The notes under the pieces: generated by a model
Told to the model about the DNA's origin: nothing
What the model saw: the letters and a program-made list of their open reading frames with translations, nothing else
Database searches by the model: none
Made by a program: the position numbers and the translations under genes
Shown: positions 11,654-16,403 of the stretch, piece by piece
Numbering within the stretch: position 1 is the first letter of the stretch
Layout of the letters: each line of letters opens with the position of its first letter
From: JAZDPK01 sp043797615
Lineage (GTDB): Bacteria > Patescibacteriota > Patescibacteriia > UBA11705 > JABHMO01
Assembly (NCBI GenBank): GCA_043797615.1
Contig: JAZDPK010000057.1
Location: 1 to 16,403 of the forward strand
Direction: 5' to 3'
DNA: 16,403 nt

Positions 11654-13516
11654 TTATTTCTGCCAGACGCGATCCGTCTTGATGTACCATTCATTGGCCT
11701 GGCTGAAGCGGTCGGCCGGCGCGAGGATGTTGGCCGCGCCGAAGCCTTTGATTTTCTTATTTTGAGGATAAGTGTAAGTCGGGTTGAAAAGAAAGACCGC
11801 CGGCGCCAAATCGGCCAATTTTTTTTCGAATTGCCGGTACTTGTCGGCGCGCTTCGCGTCATCCGAGATTTTGCGCGCGTCCTCGAGCAGCTTGTCGATA
11901 TCCGGATTGTTCAATGACGTCAGATTCAAGCCCGGATAAACCCGCTGGCTCGAATGCCAGAAAGGATAGGGATCAGGATCCTGTCCCATGATCTGGCCGT
12001 AAAGCAGAGCGTCGTAGCCGCGGCTTTTGATCGTTTCGGCGATCTTGTCCTGATTGACGATGACCAGATTGACCTTGGCGTTCAGCAGCTGCCATTCCTT
12101 CTGCAGCTCTTTGGCGATCCGCACGTTTTCCGGCTGGTTCACCGTCGCCAGCGAGAATTCCAGATACCGGTTCTGGTATTTGCGCACTTGGAAAGGATAA
12201 TTATCCGCTGCCCCCGGATTGCCCGTGTCCCGGCCTTCGTTTTCGTAATCAGCGAGCTTCCAGCCGGCGCGGTCCAAGAGATCTCTGGCTTTCTGCACGT
12301 CGAATTTGAAGGCGGCGATGTCGCCGGTATAGCCGAGGGAGTCGGGCAGGATCGCGCTTTCGATGGCCTGCGCTTCGGCGTTTAAAATTTCGTTCACGAT
12401 TTTTTCCTTGTTGACGCCGTGCGACAGGATCTGCCTCATTTTCGCGTCCTTCAAAACCGGATTGTTGTCGTAATTGAAGAAGACGGCCGTGTACTGCGGC
12501 AGATGCAGGAGGTTGAATTTCAGATTCCGGTTGTTAATGACGCGGTCGCGCAGCTCTTTCGGCAGATAGCTCATGCCTTCGATGTTTTTGTTGTTCAGCG
12601 CTTCGACCGCCGAATCGAACGAATCGTAGAATTTGAACGAGATATCGTTGACGTAGACTGGATTCCGGTAGTAGCCTTTGTTGCGCGTCAGATTGTAGCT
12701 TTTGATATCGCCGTTTTTGTCCTTGATCAGCGATTTAAATTGGTATGGCCCGGTGCCGATCGGCTTCGTATTGTATTCGGCCAGCATCATGTTCGCCGGC
12801 TGAATATCTCTCCAGATGTGCTCGGGCAGGATGCCGATGGTCAGGCTTTCGAGAAACGGGGCGAAAGGCTCGCTGAGCGTGAATTTGACGCCGAAGTCGT
12901 TGGTTTTTTCGATTTCGGCGCCTTGGAAATTATAGTAAAGCGGCGTGCCGGTCTTCTGATCCTTGATCCGGTTGACGGTGAACACCACGTCGTCCGGTCC
13001 GAAAGGCTCGCCGTCGTGCCATTTGACGCCTTGGCGCAGATTGAAGGAATAGGTTTTCCTGTCGTCGCTGATCTGGTAGTTTTCCGCGAGATCGTTTGTC
13101 AGACTGCCGTTTTTGAATTTCAGCAGCCCGGAATAGACCAGCGCGTCGATGTCCAGATCAACGTCATTGGCCGGCGCGAACAGCGGATTCAGATGGCGCG
13201 GCGATCCGATCAATCCTTCGGTGTAGCTGCCGCCCTGGCGCGGCGAGGGCGCCGACCGCGTCCAGTAGAAGTTGAGAACGAGAGAAGCGAGCGCAATGAT
13301 AATGACGCCGGTCAGGATGCGGATCGACAGGCGTTCGTTTTTCGAAAGATATTCGGAAATATAAGCGAGCTGGCGCATCGAAGGCGCGCGTTTTCTGGCG
13401 GACAGGCTCTGCACCAGCCGCTCGTCGTGCCGGTGGAATTTCGCCAATTTTTCGCGGCGCCATTTTTCTTTCAGCCGCATTTTTAATTTGAACAGGAAAT
13501 TTTTGATTATCGGCAC
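11654..13516 (-). CDS. Membrane-anchored family 5 extracellular solute-binding protein
   Basis: This 620-residue protein is the ligand-binding component of a peptide/nickel-type ABC importer (SBP_bac_5, DppA/OppA-like). A basic cytoplasmic N-terminus of about 60 residues and one membrane helix (64-84) replace the usual lipoprotein signal; there is no lipobox cysteine. The family pattern follows: GLIGSPRHLNPLFAPANDVD (101-120), LVYSGLLKF, SFNLRQGVKWHDGEPFGPDDVVFT (157-180), IGTGPYQFK and, near the end, YPFWHSSQ. The start at 13516 is GTG; the first ATG (residue 13) is an alternative, and neither has an SD. No permease or ATPase gene is in the window, so partners must lie elsewhere, or the protein acts alone. 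It lies between secG and the RNase J gene on the same strand. Confidence 0.88.
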   Translation of the reverse strand: MPIIKNFLFKLKMRLKEKWRREKLAKFHRHDERLVQSLSARKRAPSMRQLAYISEYLSKNERLSIRILTGVIIIALASLVLNFYWTRSAPSPRQGGSYTEGLIGSPRHLNPLFAPANDVDLDIDALVYSGLLKFKNGSLTNDLAENYQISDDRKTYSFNLRQGVKWHDGEPFGPDDVVFTVNRIKDQKTGTPLYYNFQGAEIEKTNDFGVKFTLSEPFAPFLESLTIGILPEHIWRDIQPANMMLAEYNTKPIGTGPYQFKSLIKDKNGDIKSYNLTRNKGYYRNPVYVNDISFKFYDSFDSAVEALNNKNIEGMSYLPKELRDRVINNRNLKFNLLHLPQYTAVFFNYDNNPVLKDAKMRQILSHGVNKEKIVNEILNAEAQAIESAILPDSLGYTGDIAAFKFDVQKARDLLDRAGWKLADYENEGRDTGNPGAADNYPFQVRKYQNRYLEFSLATVNQPENVRIAKELQKEWQLLNAKVNLVIVNQDKIAETIKSRGYDALLYGQIMGQDPDPYPFWHSSQRVYPGLNLTSLNNPDIDKLLEDARKISDDAKRADKYRQFEKKLADLAPAVFLFNPTYTYPQNKKIKGFGAANILAPADRFSQANEWYIKTDRVWQK

Positions 13517-13533
13517 AAAAGTGAATGAAAACG

Positions 13534-13571
13534 GGAACGCGGGATAAAGTTAAAAAATCGCGTTCCTTTTT
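13534..13571. other. Hairpin between secG and the substrate-binding protein gene
   Basis: GGAACGCG (13534-13541) pairs perfectly with CGCGTTCC (13559-13566). On the plus strand five T follow, but no plus-strand gene ends here. On the minus strand, downstream of secG, only CGTTTTC follows. It may be a weak secG terminator or attenuator. Confidence 0.5.
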
Positions 13572-13608
13572 ATCTGCGTTCTACGGCGCGATGCGGCCGG
13601 CAGAGATT

Positions 13609-13839
13609 TTATTTGCTGAAGTAGATATTGGCGACGGAAAGGCCAATAAAAAGTATGGAGAAGATGATGGTCAGGATGAAGATGTTTTTCTCGAGCCCGC
13701 GCTTGGTGCGGAAAACGTTTGTAACTTCGCTGCCGCCGAAGATGCCGGACAAGCCGCCGCCCCGGTTTTGCAGCAAAACCAAAGCGATGAGCGCGCAGGC
13801 AGAGACCAATTGGACGATGGTGATGATGGTGGTGATCAT
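13609..13839 (-). CDS. secG: Preprotein translocase subunit SecG
   Basis: This 76-residue inner-membrane protein accompanies SecYE in protein export. Two membrane helices (about 3-22 and 52-72) flank the conserved cytoplasmic loop with LLQNRGGGLSGIFGG followed by F-RTKRGLEKN, diagnostic of SecG. The start at 13839 (MITTIITIVQ) is chosen because a near-consensus promoter at 13865-13893 would put transcription about 19 bases upstream. An in-frame ATG at 13956 lies before the promoter and would add residues encoded by an imperfect repeat. No SD is present. It opens a minus-strand series of secG, the substrate-binding protein, RNase J and trpS. Confidence 0.92.
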   Translation of the reverse strand: MITTIITIVQLVSACALIALVLLQNRGGGLSGIFGGSEVTNVFRTKRGLEKNIFILTIIFSILFIGLSVANIYFSK

Positions 13840-13864
13840 AATGTTTGAATTTGCGTCAATCGGA

Positions 13865-13893
13865 AGTATAGCATGGCCAAATCGGAATGTCAA
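13865..13893 (-). promoter_or_regulatory. Promoter of secG
   Basis: On the minus strand TTGACA (complement of 13888-13893), a 17-base spacer and TATACT (complement of 13865-13870). The leader is short, about 19 bases. Confidence 0.85.
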
Positions 13894-13988
13894 TGATTTT
13901 GGAGGTGGGAGGTGGGATGTTGGAAGTTGGAAAGAATCTATTTGAGAATTTTCCAATTTCCCATCTCTAACCTCTAACTTCTATTTTT

Positions 13989-14017
13989 TTTACATTGATT
14001 GCGATTTGTGGTAAAAT
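13989..14017 (+). promoter_or_regulatory. Promoter reading toward the DsbA-like gene
   Basis: TTTACA (13989-13994), a 17-base spacer and TAAAAT (14012-14017). The leader to the DsbA-like start would be about 200 bases and contains a tiny reading frame, a 54-bp repeat copy and an ATCCCG word array. Confidence 0.6.
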
Positions 14018-14081
14018 GAAAATGTCGAAGAAAAAGAATAAGAATGACAAAGAAGATATAAAGACGAAAATTATGAGATAA
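14016..14081 (+). CDS. Possible lysine-rich mini-ORF in the leader
   Basis: A 21-codon frame reads MKMSKKKNKNDKEDIKTKIMR. Its second ATG (14022) lies almost at the expected transcription start, so it could be translated without a leader. The stop lies one base before the 54-bp repeat at 14083, so it could also be the stub of a gene cut by that insertion, or chance. No SD and no recognised family. Confidence 0.2.
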   Translation: MKMSKKKNKNDKEDIKTKIMR

Positions 14082-14082
14082 A

Positions 14083-14136
14083 CCTGCCTACTCGCCGTCG
14101 CGTAGCCGCTATGGCGGAGCACGGCCGGCAGGCAGG
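14083..14136. repeat. 54-bp repeat, copy 2
   Basis: This is the same as 8394-8447 with two base differences; the CCTGCCT (14083-14089) and AGGCAGG (14130-14136) ends are identical. It lies in the leader of the DsbA-like gene. Around it, 13898-13985 holds an imperfect inverted repeat (GGAAGTTGGAAA-type versus TTTTCCAATTTCC). No other gene is seen in 13840-14219. Confidence 0.9.
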
Positions 14137-14184
14137 CGGGATAAACGAGATTGTCTAGATAATTTTACCAAGCCAATCACATTT

Positions 14185-14210
14185 ATCCCGTTAATCCCGT
14201 CTTTATCCCG
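14185..14210. repeat. Short array of ATCCCG words
   Basis: ATCCCG occurs at 14185, 14194 and 14205, spacing 9 and 11. The reverse complement CGGGAT is at 14137-14142. This is the same architecture as the arrays at 3096, 6360 and 14961 with a different word. It ends about 10 bases before the DsbA-like start. Confidence 0.6.
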
Positions 14211-14219
14211 CAATTTAAA

Positions 14220-14957
14220 ATGCCAAGAATCTGTTTTCTTATGTCAGATGTCGAATTATTACAAAAGAAAAATTTCTGGTACAAGCGCTGGTGGGGTATT
14301 ATATTGATAATACTCGCTTTTGGTGTGGTGATTTTTTTGCCTTTTTACATCTATCAATTCATCGTCGTTTACAATCAAATGCAAAGCGGAACATACATGA
14401 CGACAGACATGGAGAATGAAAAGCCGCCTTACGACATGAAGCTTTTGATCGACGATTTGACGCCGAGCGTCGGCAACGGCAACGCCACCGTTTCCATCGT
14501 GGAGTTCGGCGATTTCAATTGCCACAATACGCTCTTGGCGTATCCGATCATGCAGCAACTGATGACGAAATATCATGATCAAGTTAAATTTTATTGGCGC
14601 AATTATCCGGTTGTGTCGGAAGATTCGCCCGATCTGGCCGCGGCCGCTATCTGCGCGAATCGCCAGGGAAAGTTTTGGCCGTTTCACGATCGGCTATTCG
14701 AAGTGGCCGACACGATCAACGCTCTTAATCTTGATATGGTGGCCGAGTCGGTCGGAATGAATATCAAGGAATTCGAAGCTTGCATCGGCGATTCGATGAC
14801 CGCGGCGCAGCTGCGGAAGGATTATTACGCGGCGACCGACGGCGAAGTGCAGGGCACGCCGACATTCTTTATCAACGGCTATAAAATTCCGGGCGTGCTT
14901 CCGTTGGCGACGTGGGACGGGATAATTCAACAATTTTTAAAAATAAAAAGTCGCTAA
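14220..14957 (+). CDS. Membrane-anchored DsbA-like thioredoxin-fold protein with CHNT active site
   Basis: This 245-residue protein has one N-terminal membrane helix (about 24-50) and an extracytoplasmic DsbA-type domain. VSIVEFGDFNCHNTLLAYPI (91-110) is the strand and helix that normally carries CxxC in this family (FGDFQCPYC type), but here the second cysteine is threonine (C101, T104). The helical insertion (DLAAAAICANRQGKFWPFHDRLFE) and the cis-proline loop VQGTPTFFINGYKIPG are present. Other cysteines are C145 and C188. It may act as a monothiol reductase/isomerase or use a different partner cysteine, rather than as a classical oxidase. A second ATG at 14241 is a possible start; no SD marks either. 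It stands alone on the plus strand, upstream of porG. Confidence 0.87.
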   Translation: MPRICFLMSDVELLQKKNFWYKRWWGIILIILAFGVVIFLPFYIYQFIVVYNQMQSGTYMTTDMENEKPPYDMKLLIDDLTPSVGNGNATVSIVEFGDFNCHNTLLAYPIMQQLMTKYHDQVKFYWRNYPVVSEDSPDLAAAAICANRQGKFWPFHDRLFEVADTINALNLDMVAESVGMNIKEFEACIGDSMTAAQLRKDYYAATDGEVQGTPTFFINGYKIPGVLPLATWDGIIQQFLKIKSR

Positions 14958-14960
14958 ATA

Positions 14961-15048
14961 CACGAATTAACACGAATAAGCGCGAATGTCTTATGTTATC
15001 CGTCTAATGTAATTCGTGACTATTCGTGTATATTCGTTCTTATTCGCG
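14961..15048. repeat. Inverted array of CACGAAT / ATTCGTG words at exact 10-base spacing
   Basis: CACGAAT, CACGAAT and CGCGAAT start at 14961, 14971 and 14981. ATTCGTG, ATTCGTG, ATTCGTT and ATTCGCG start at 15012, 15022, 15032 and 15042. All spacings within an arm are exactly 10. The array fills the gap between the DsbA-like gene and porG and ends 5 bases before the porG start codon. Confidence 0.8.
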
Positions 15049-15053
15049 AAATT

Positions 15054-15611
15054 ATGAATAAAATGACTTCAATAAGATTTCACGGCCGTGGCGGCCAAGG
15101 CACGGTCACGGCGGCGGAGCTGCTGGCAAAGGCCGCGTTCCACGAAGGAAAGCACTCGCAAGCGTTTCCCAGTTTCGGCGTGGAGCGCCGGGGCGCGCCG
15201 GTGGAAGCGTTTTGCCGCGTTTCGGACGAGAAAATCCGGCTGCGCGAGCAGATTTATTTCCCCGATTACCTTATTATTCAGGATCCGACGTTGATTGGCG
15301 CGGATTCGCCGGTATTAAATGGAATAAAAAATTGCAAAGGGATTTTAATCAATTCGGAAAAATCCGCCTTCGCTAAAGCTACGGCGGACGCTTCGCGAAA
15401 TAAAAACGTTGTCGCCGTTCACGCGACGAAAATCGCATTGGAAAAAATCGGCAAGCCTTTCATTAATACCGCTTTGCTCGGCGCGTTCGCGTCCATGAGT
15501 AAAATTGTTAGCTTGGAAGCGCTGGAAAAGGCGATCAAGGAAATGTTCAAGCCGGAATTGGCCGGGCCGAATATTGAAGCGATGAAAGAAGCTTACAAAA
15601 GTATCAACTAA
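15054..15611 (+). CDS. porG: Pyruvate/2-oxoacid:ferredoxin oxidoreductase gamma subunit
   Basis: This 185-residue cytosolic subunit belongs to an oxidoreductase that makes acyl-CoA from a 2-oxoacid and reduces ferredoxin. IRFHGRGGQG (7-16) and FPSFGVERRGAPVEAF (38-53) are the family signatures, and ATKIALEKIGKPFINTALLGAFA is the conserved C-terminal half. Residues 105-114 (AFAKATADAS) are encoded by the palindromic repeat at 15363-15388 and sit where the family has a short variable loop after INSE, so the insertion is in frame and probably tolerated. M1 and M4 are both possible starts; no SD. The delta subunit follows. Alpha and beta subunits are not in the window. Confidence 0.92.
   Translation: MNKMTSIRFHGRGGQGTVTAAELLAKAAFHEGKHSQAFPSFGVERRGAPVEAFCRVSDEKIRLREQIYFPDYLIIQDPTLIGADSPVLNGIKNCKGILINSEKSAFAKATADASRNKNVVAVHATKIALEKIGKPFINTALLGAFASMSKIVSLEALEKAIKEMFKPELAGPNIEAMKEAYKSIN
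15363..15388. repeat. Palindromic repeat inside porG
   Basis: TCCGCC (15363-15368) pairs with GGCGGA (15383-15388) around TTCGCTAAAGCTAC. That 14-base loop is the exact reverse complement of the loop at 6674-6687 in rnpB, although the stems differ. Confidence 0.85.
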
Positions 15612-15624
15612 TTGAGGATTGAAG

Positions 15625-15652
15625 ATTGCTTCGTCGCTACACTCCTCGCAAT
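15625..15652. repeat. ATTGC...GCAAT repeat between porG and porD
   Basis: ATTGC (15625-15629) and GCAAT (15648-15652) enclose TTCGTCGC...CTCC. It is the reverse-strand relative of 1741-1769. It occupies nearly the whole gap between the porG stop and the porD start and gives a false upstream start for porD at 15619. Confidence 0.7.
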
Positions 15653-15657
15653 TTATT

Positions 15658-15930
15658 ATGAAGATAAACATATCAGCCGCTCCCGGCTCGACAAGAAACA
15701 ACAAAACCGGCAATTGGCGCGTTTACGTTCCGGTCGTTGATCACGATAAATGTATCGCTTGCGGCGCCTGCGCCAGAGTCTGCCCCGAAGGGTGCGTTTT
15801 TCCGGTCGGGGAAAAAGCCCTGCAGGGAAAAGTTTTTTACGAGAAGGATTTGGATTATTGCAAAGGGTGCGGAATCTGCGCGGAAGAATGTCCGGTTCAT
15901 TGTATAAAAATGCTGTTGGAGAAAAAATAA
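15658..15930 (+). CDS. porD: 2-oxoacid:ferredoxin oxidoreductase delta subunit, 2x[4Fe-4S] ferredoxin
   Basis: This 90-residue electron-transfer subunit passes electrons from the catalytic subunits to external ferredoxin. It begins MKINISAAPGSTRNNKTGNW, the PGST-NKTG-WR block typical of PorD. Two complete cluster motifs follow: C32, C35, C38, C42 (CIACGACARVCPEG) and C68, C71, C74, C78 (CKGCGICAEECP), each ending in CP. An in-frame ATG at 15619 would add 13 residues encoded by the palindromic repeat 15625-15652, so the later start is preferred. No SD. It pairs with porG 46 bases upstream. porA and porB would normally follow; instead the unrelated gene at 16000 and an IS fragment do. Confidence 0.93.
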   Translation: MKINISAAPGSTRNNKTGNWRVYVPVVDHDKCIACGACARVCPEGCVFPVGEKALQGKVFYEKDLDYCKGCGICAEECPVHCIKMLLEKK

Positions 15931-15999
15931 TGTCACGAACTACGCGAATTGGCACTAATAAACACGAATTCATTAAGAATAAATAATACAGAATATATC

Positions 16000-16269
16000 A
16001 TGGCTAAAATTATTCATCCGGAATTAAGCTATTCGATAATGGATACTTGTTATAAGGTGTATAACGAATTAGGTTATGATTTAAAGGAAAAATATTTTCA
16101 TCGCGCGATTTCGCTGGATTTTGATAGAAAAAAGATAGACCACGAGAGAGAAAGGAATATAATTGTATATTTTCAAGGTAAACCAGTCGGAGAATATTTT
16201 CTTGATTTCGTTGTTGATAATAAAATTACAGTGGAAGTAAAAGTGCATCCATATATTAATTTAGGGTAA
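16000..16269 (+). pseudogene. GxxExxY-type protein, C-terminally truncated
   Basis: The remaining 89 residues match the N-terminal two thirds of GxxExxY proteins, a PD-(D/E)XK nuclease-like family of unknown role common in environmental bacteria. The signatures seen are IMDTCYKVYNELGYDLKEKY (the G...E element), IVYFQGKPVGEYFLDFVV (D of the nuclease-like core) and KITVEVKV (the ExK element). The family continues for about 35-40 more residues (a QLLNYL-type helix and a final strand); here the frame ends four codons after the ExK strand in a changed sequence (HPYINLG). A probable transposase on the opposite strand ends three bases further on, so insertion of a mobile element is the likely cause. 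No SD. The start at 16000 is preferred over an upstream ATG at 15949 that reads through degenerate CACGAAT words. Confidence 0.75.
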
Positions 16270-16272
16270 TTT

Positions 16273-16403
16273 CTAAAATCTGCCACCAAATTTGATCAAT
16301 AATTGATAAATTTTTTCTGTTTGTTCCTTACGAGTTAAGTTTCGATGATTGAATCGCCAAACATGTTCTCCGATGAATAAGTTCAATCGATATTTTCTTA
16401 TTC
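16273..16403 (-). mobile_element. C-terminal end of a probable IS1595-like transposase (partial)
   Basis: On the minus strand an open frame enters from the right edge at 16401 and runs 42 residues to a TAG at 16273: IRKYRLNLFIGEHVWRFNHR, then NLTRKEQTEKIYQLLIKFGG and RF. The FxxRFNHR ending followed by a short LL helix resembles the C-terminus of ISXO2/IS1595-family DDE transposases; the catalytic part lies outside the window. The left end of the element probably lies near 16264, where GGGTAATTT begins. The family assignment rests on a short segment. Confidence 0.55.

Noticed and set aside
12419..13486. Plus-strand open frame of 355 codons
   Set aside because: It is antisense to the substrate-binding protein, which has full family motifs. 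Its composition (Val/Arg/Phe/Asp rich) is that of a reversed GC-rich gene.
14961..15048. CRISPR-like array
   Set aside because: Units are 7 bases every 10 and arms are inverted to each other; there are no 20-40 base repeats with unique spacers and no cas genes.
1..16403. tRNA genes
   Set aside because: Reading by eye I found no T-loop GGTTCGAATCC-type sequence with a matching acceptor stem in the gaps; a covariance-model scan would be needed to exclude them fully.

Overview
The window looks like a chromosome segment from a candidate-phyla-radiation (Patescibacteria, Parcubacteria-like) bacterium. This is inferred from three things: a compact single-copy gene set, N-terminally anchored exported proteins without lipoboxes, and very many small palindromic repeats that also sit inside genes. 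Most genes have A/T-rich leaders without a Shine-Dalgarno sequence; only four carry a clear one.

Layout. 1-300: nested hairpins. 301-6351 (minus): an envelope or exopolysaccharide block with two GT4 glycosyltransferases, two small GspF/PilC-like proteins with strong ribosome binding sites and their own terminator, and a polyprenyl-phosphate sugar transferase. 6456-6957: divergent promoters sharing one -35 element; the plus-strand one drives rnpB (RNase P RNA), followed by a terminator. 6968-7927 (plus): a promoter, two small unrecognised genes and a terminator. 7930-8482: about 550 bases of tandem and nested palindromes, no gene. 8483-13893 (minus): trpS, RNase J, a membrane-anchored family 5 substrate-binding protein, and secG with a near-consensus promoter. 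13989-14957 (plus): a DsbA-like membrane-anchored thioredoxin-fold protein whose active site has lost its second cysteine. 15054-15930 (plus): gamma and delta (ferredoxin) subunits of a pyruvate/2-oxoacid:ferredoxin oxidoreductase. 16000-16403: a truncated GxxExxY protein facing the C-terminal end of a probable IS1595-like transposase.

The strongest unusual signal is the repeat landscape. Hairpins with a recurrent loop (core AGCTTTA-GCG) and different but complementary stems occur in intergenic DNA, in RNase P RNA and in frame in porG. Another palindrome is in frame in a glycosyltransferase. A 54-bp element occurs twice, one copy inside another broken repeat. Units bounded by AATTACCCC-type inverted repeats lie head to tail. 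A second class consists of 5-9 base words repeated every 9-11 bases, often as two facing inverted arms, at gene borders. No transposase for these repeats is visible here apart from the edge fragment.
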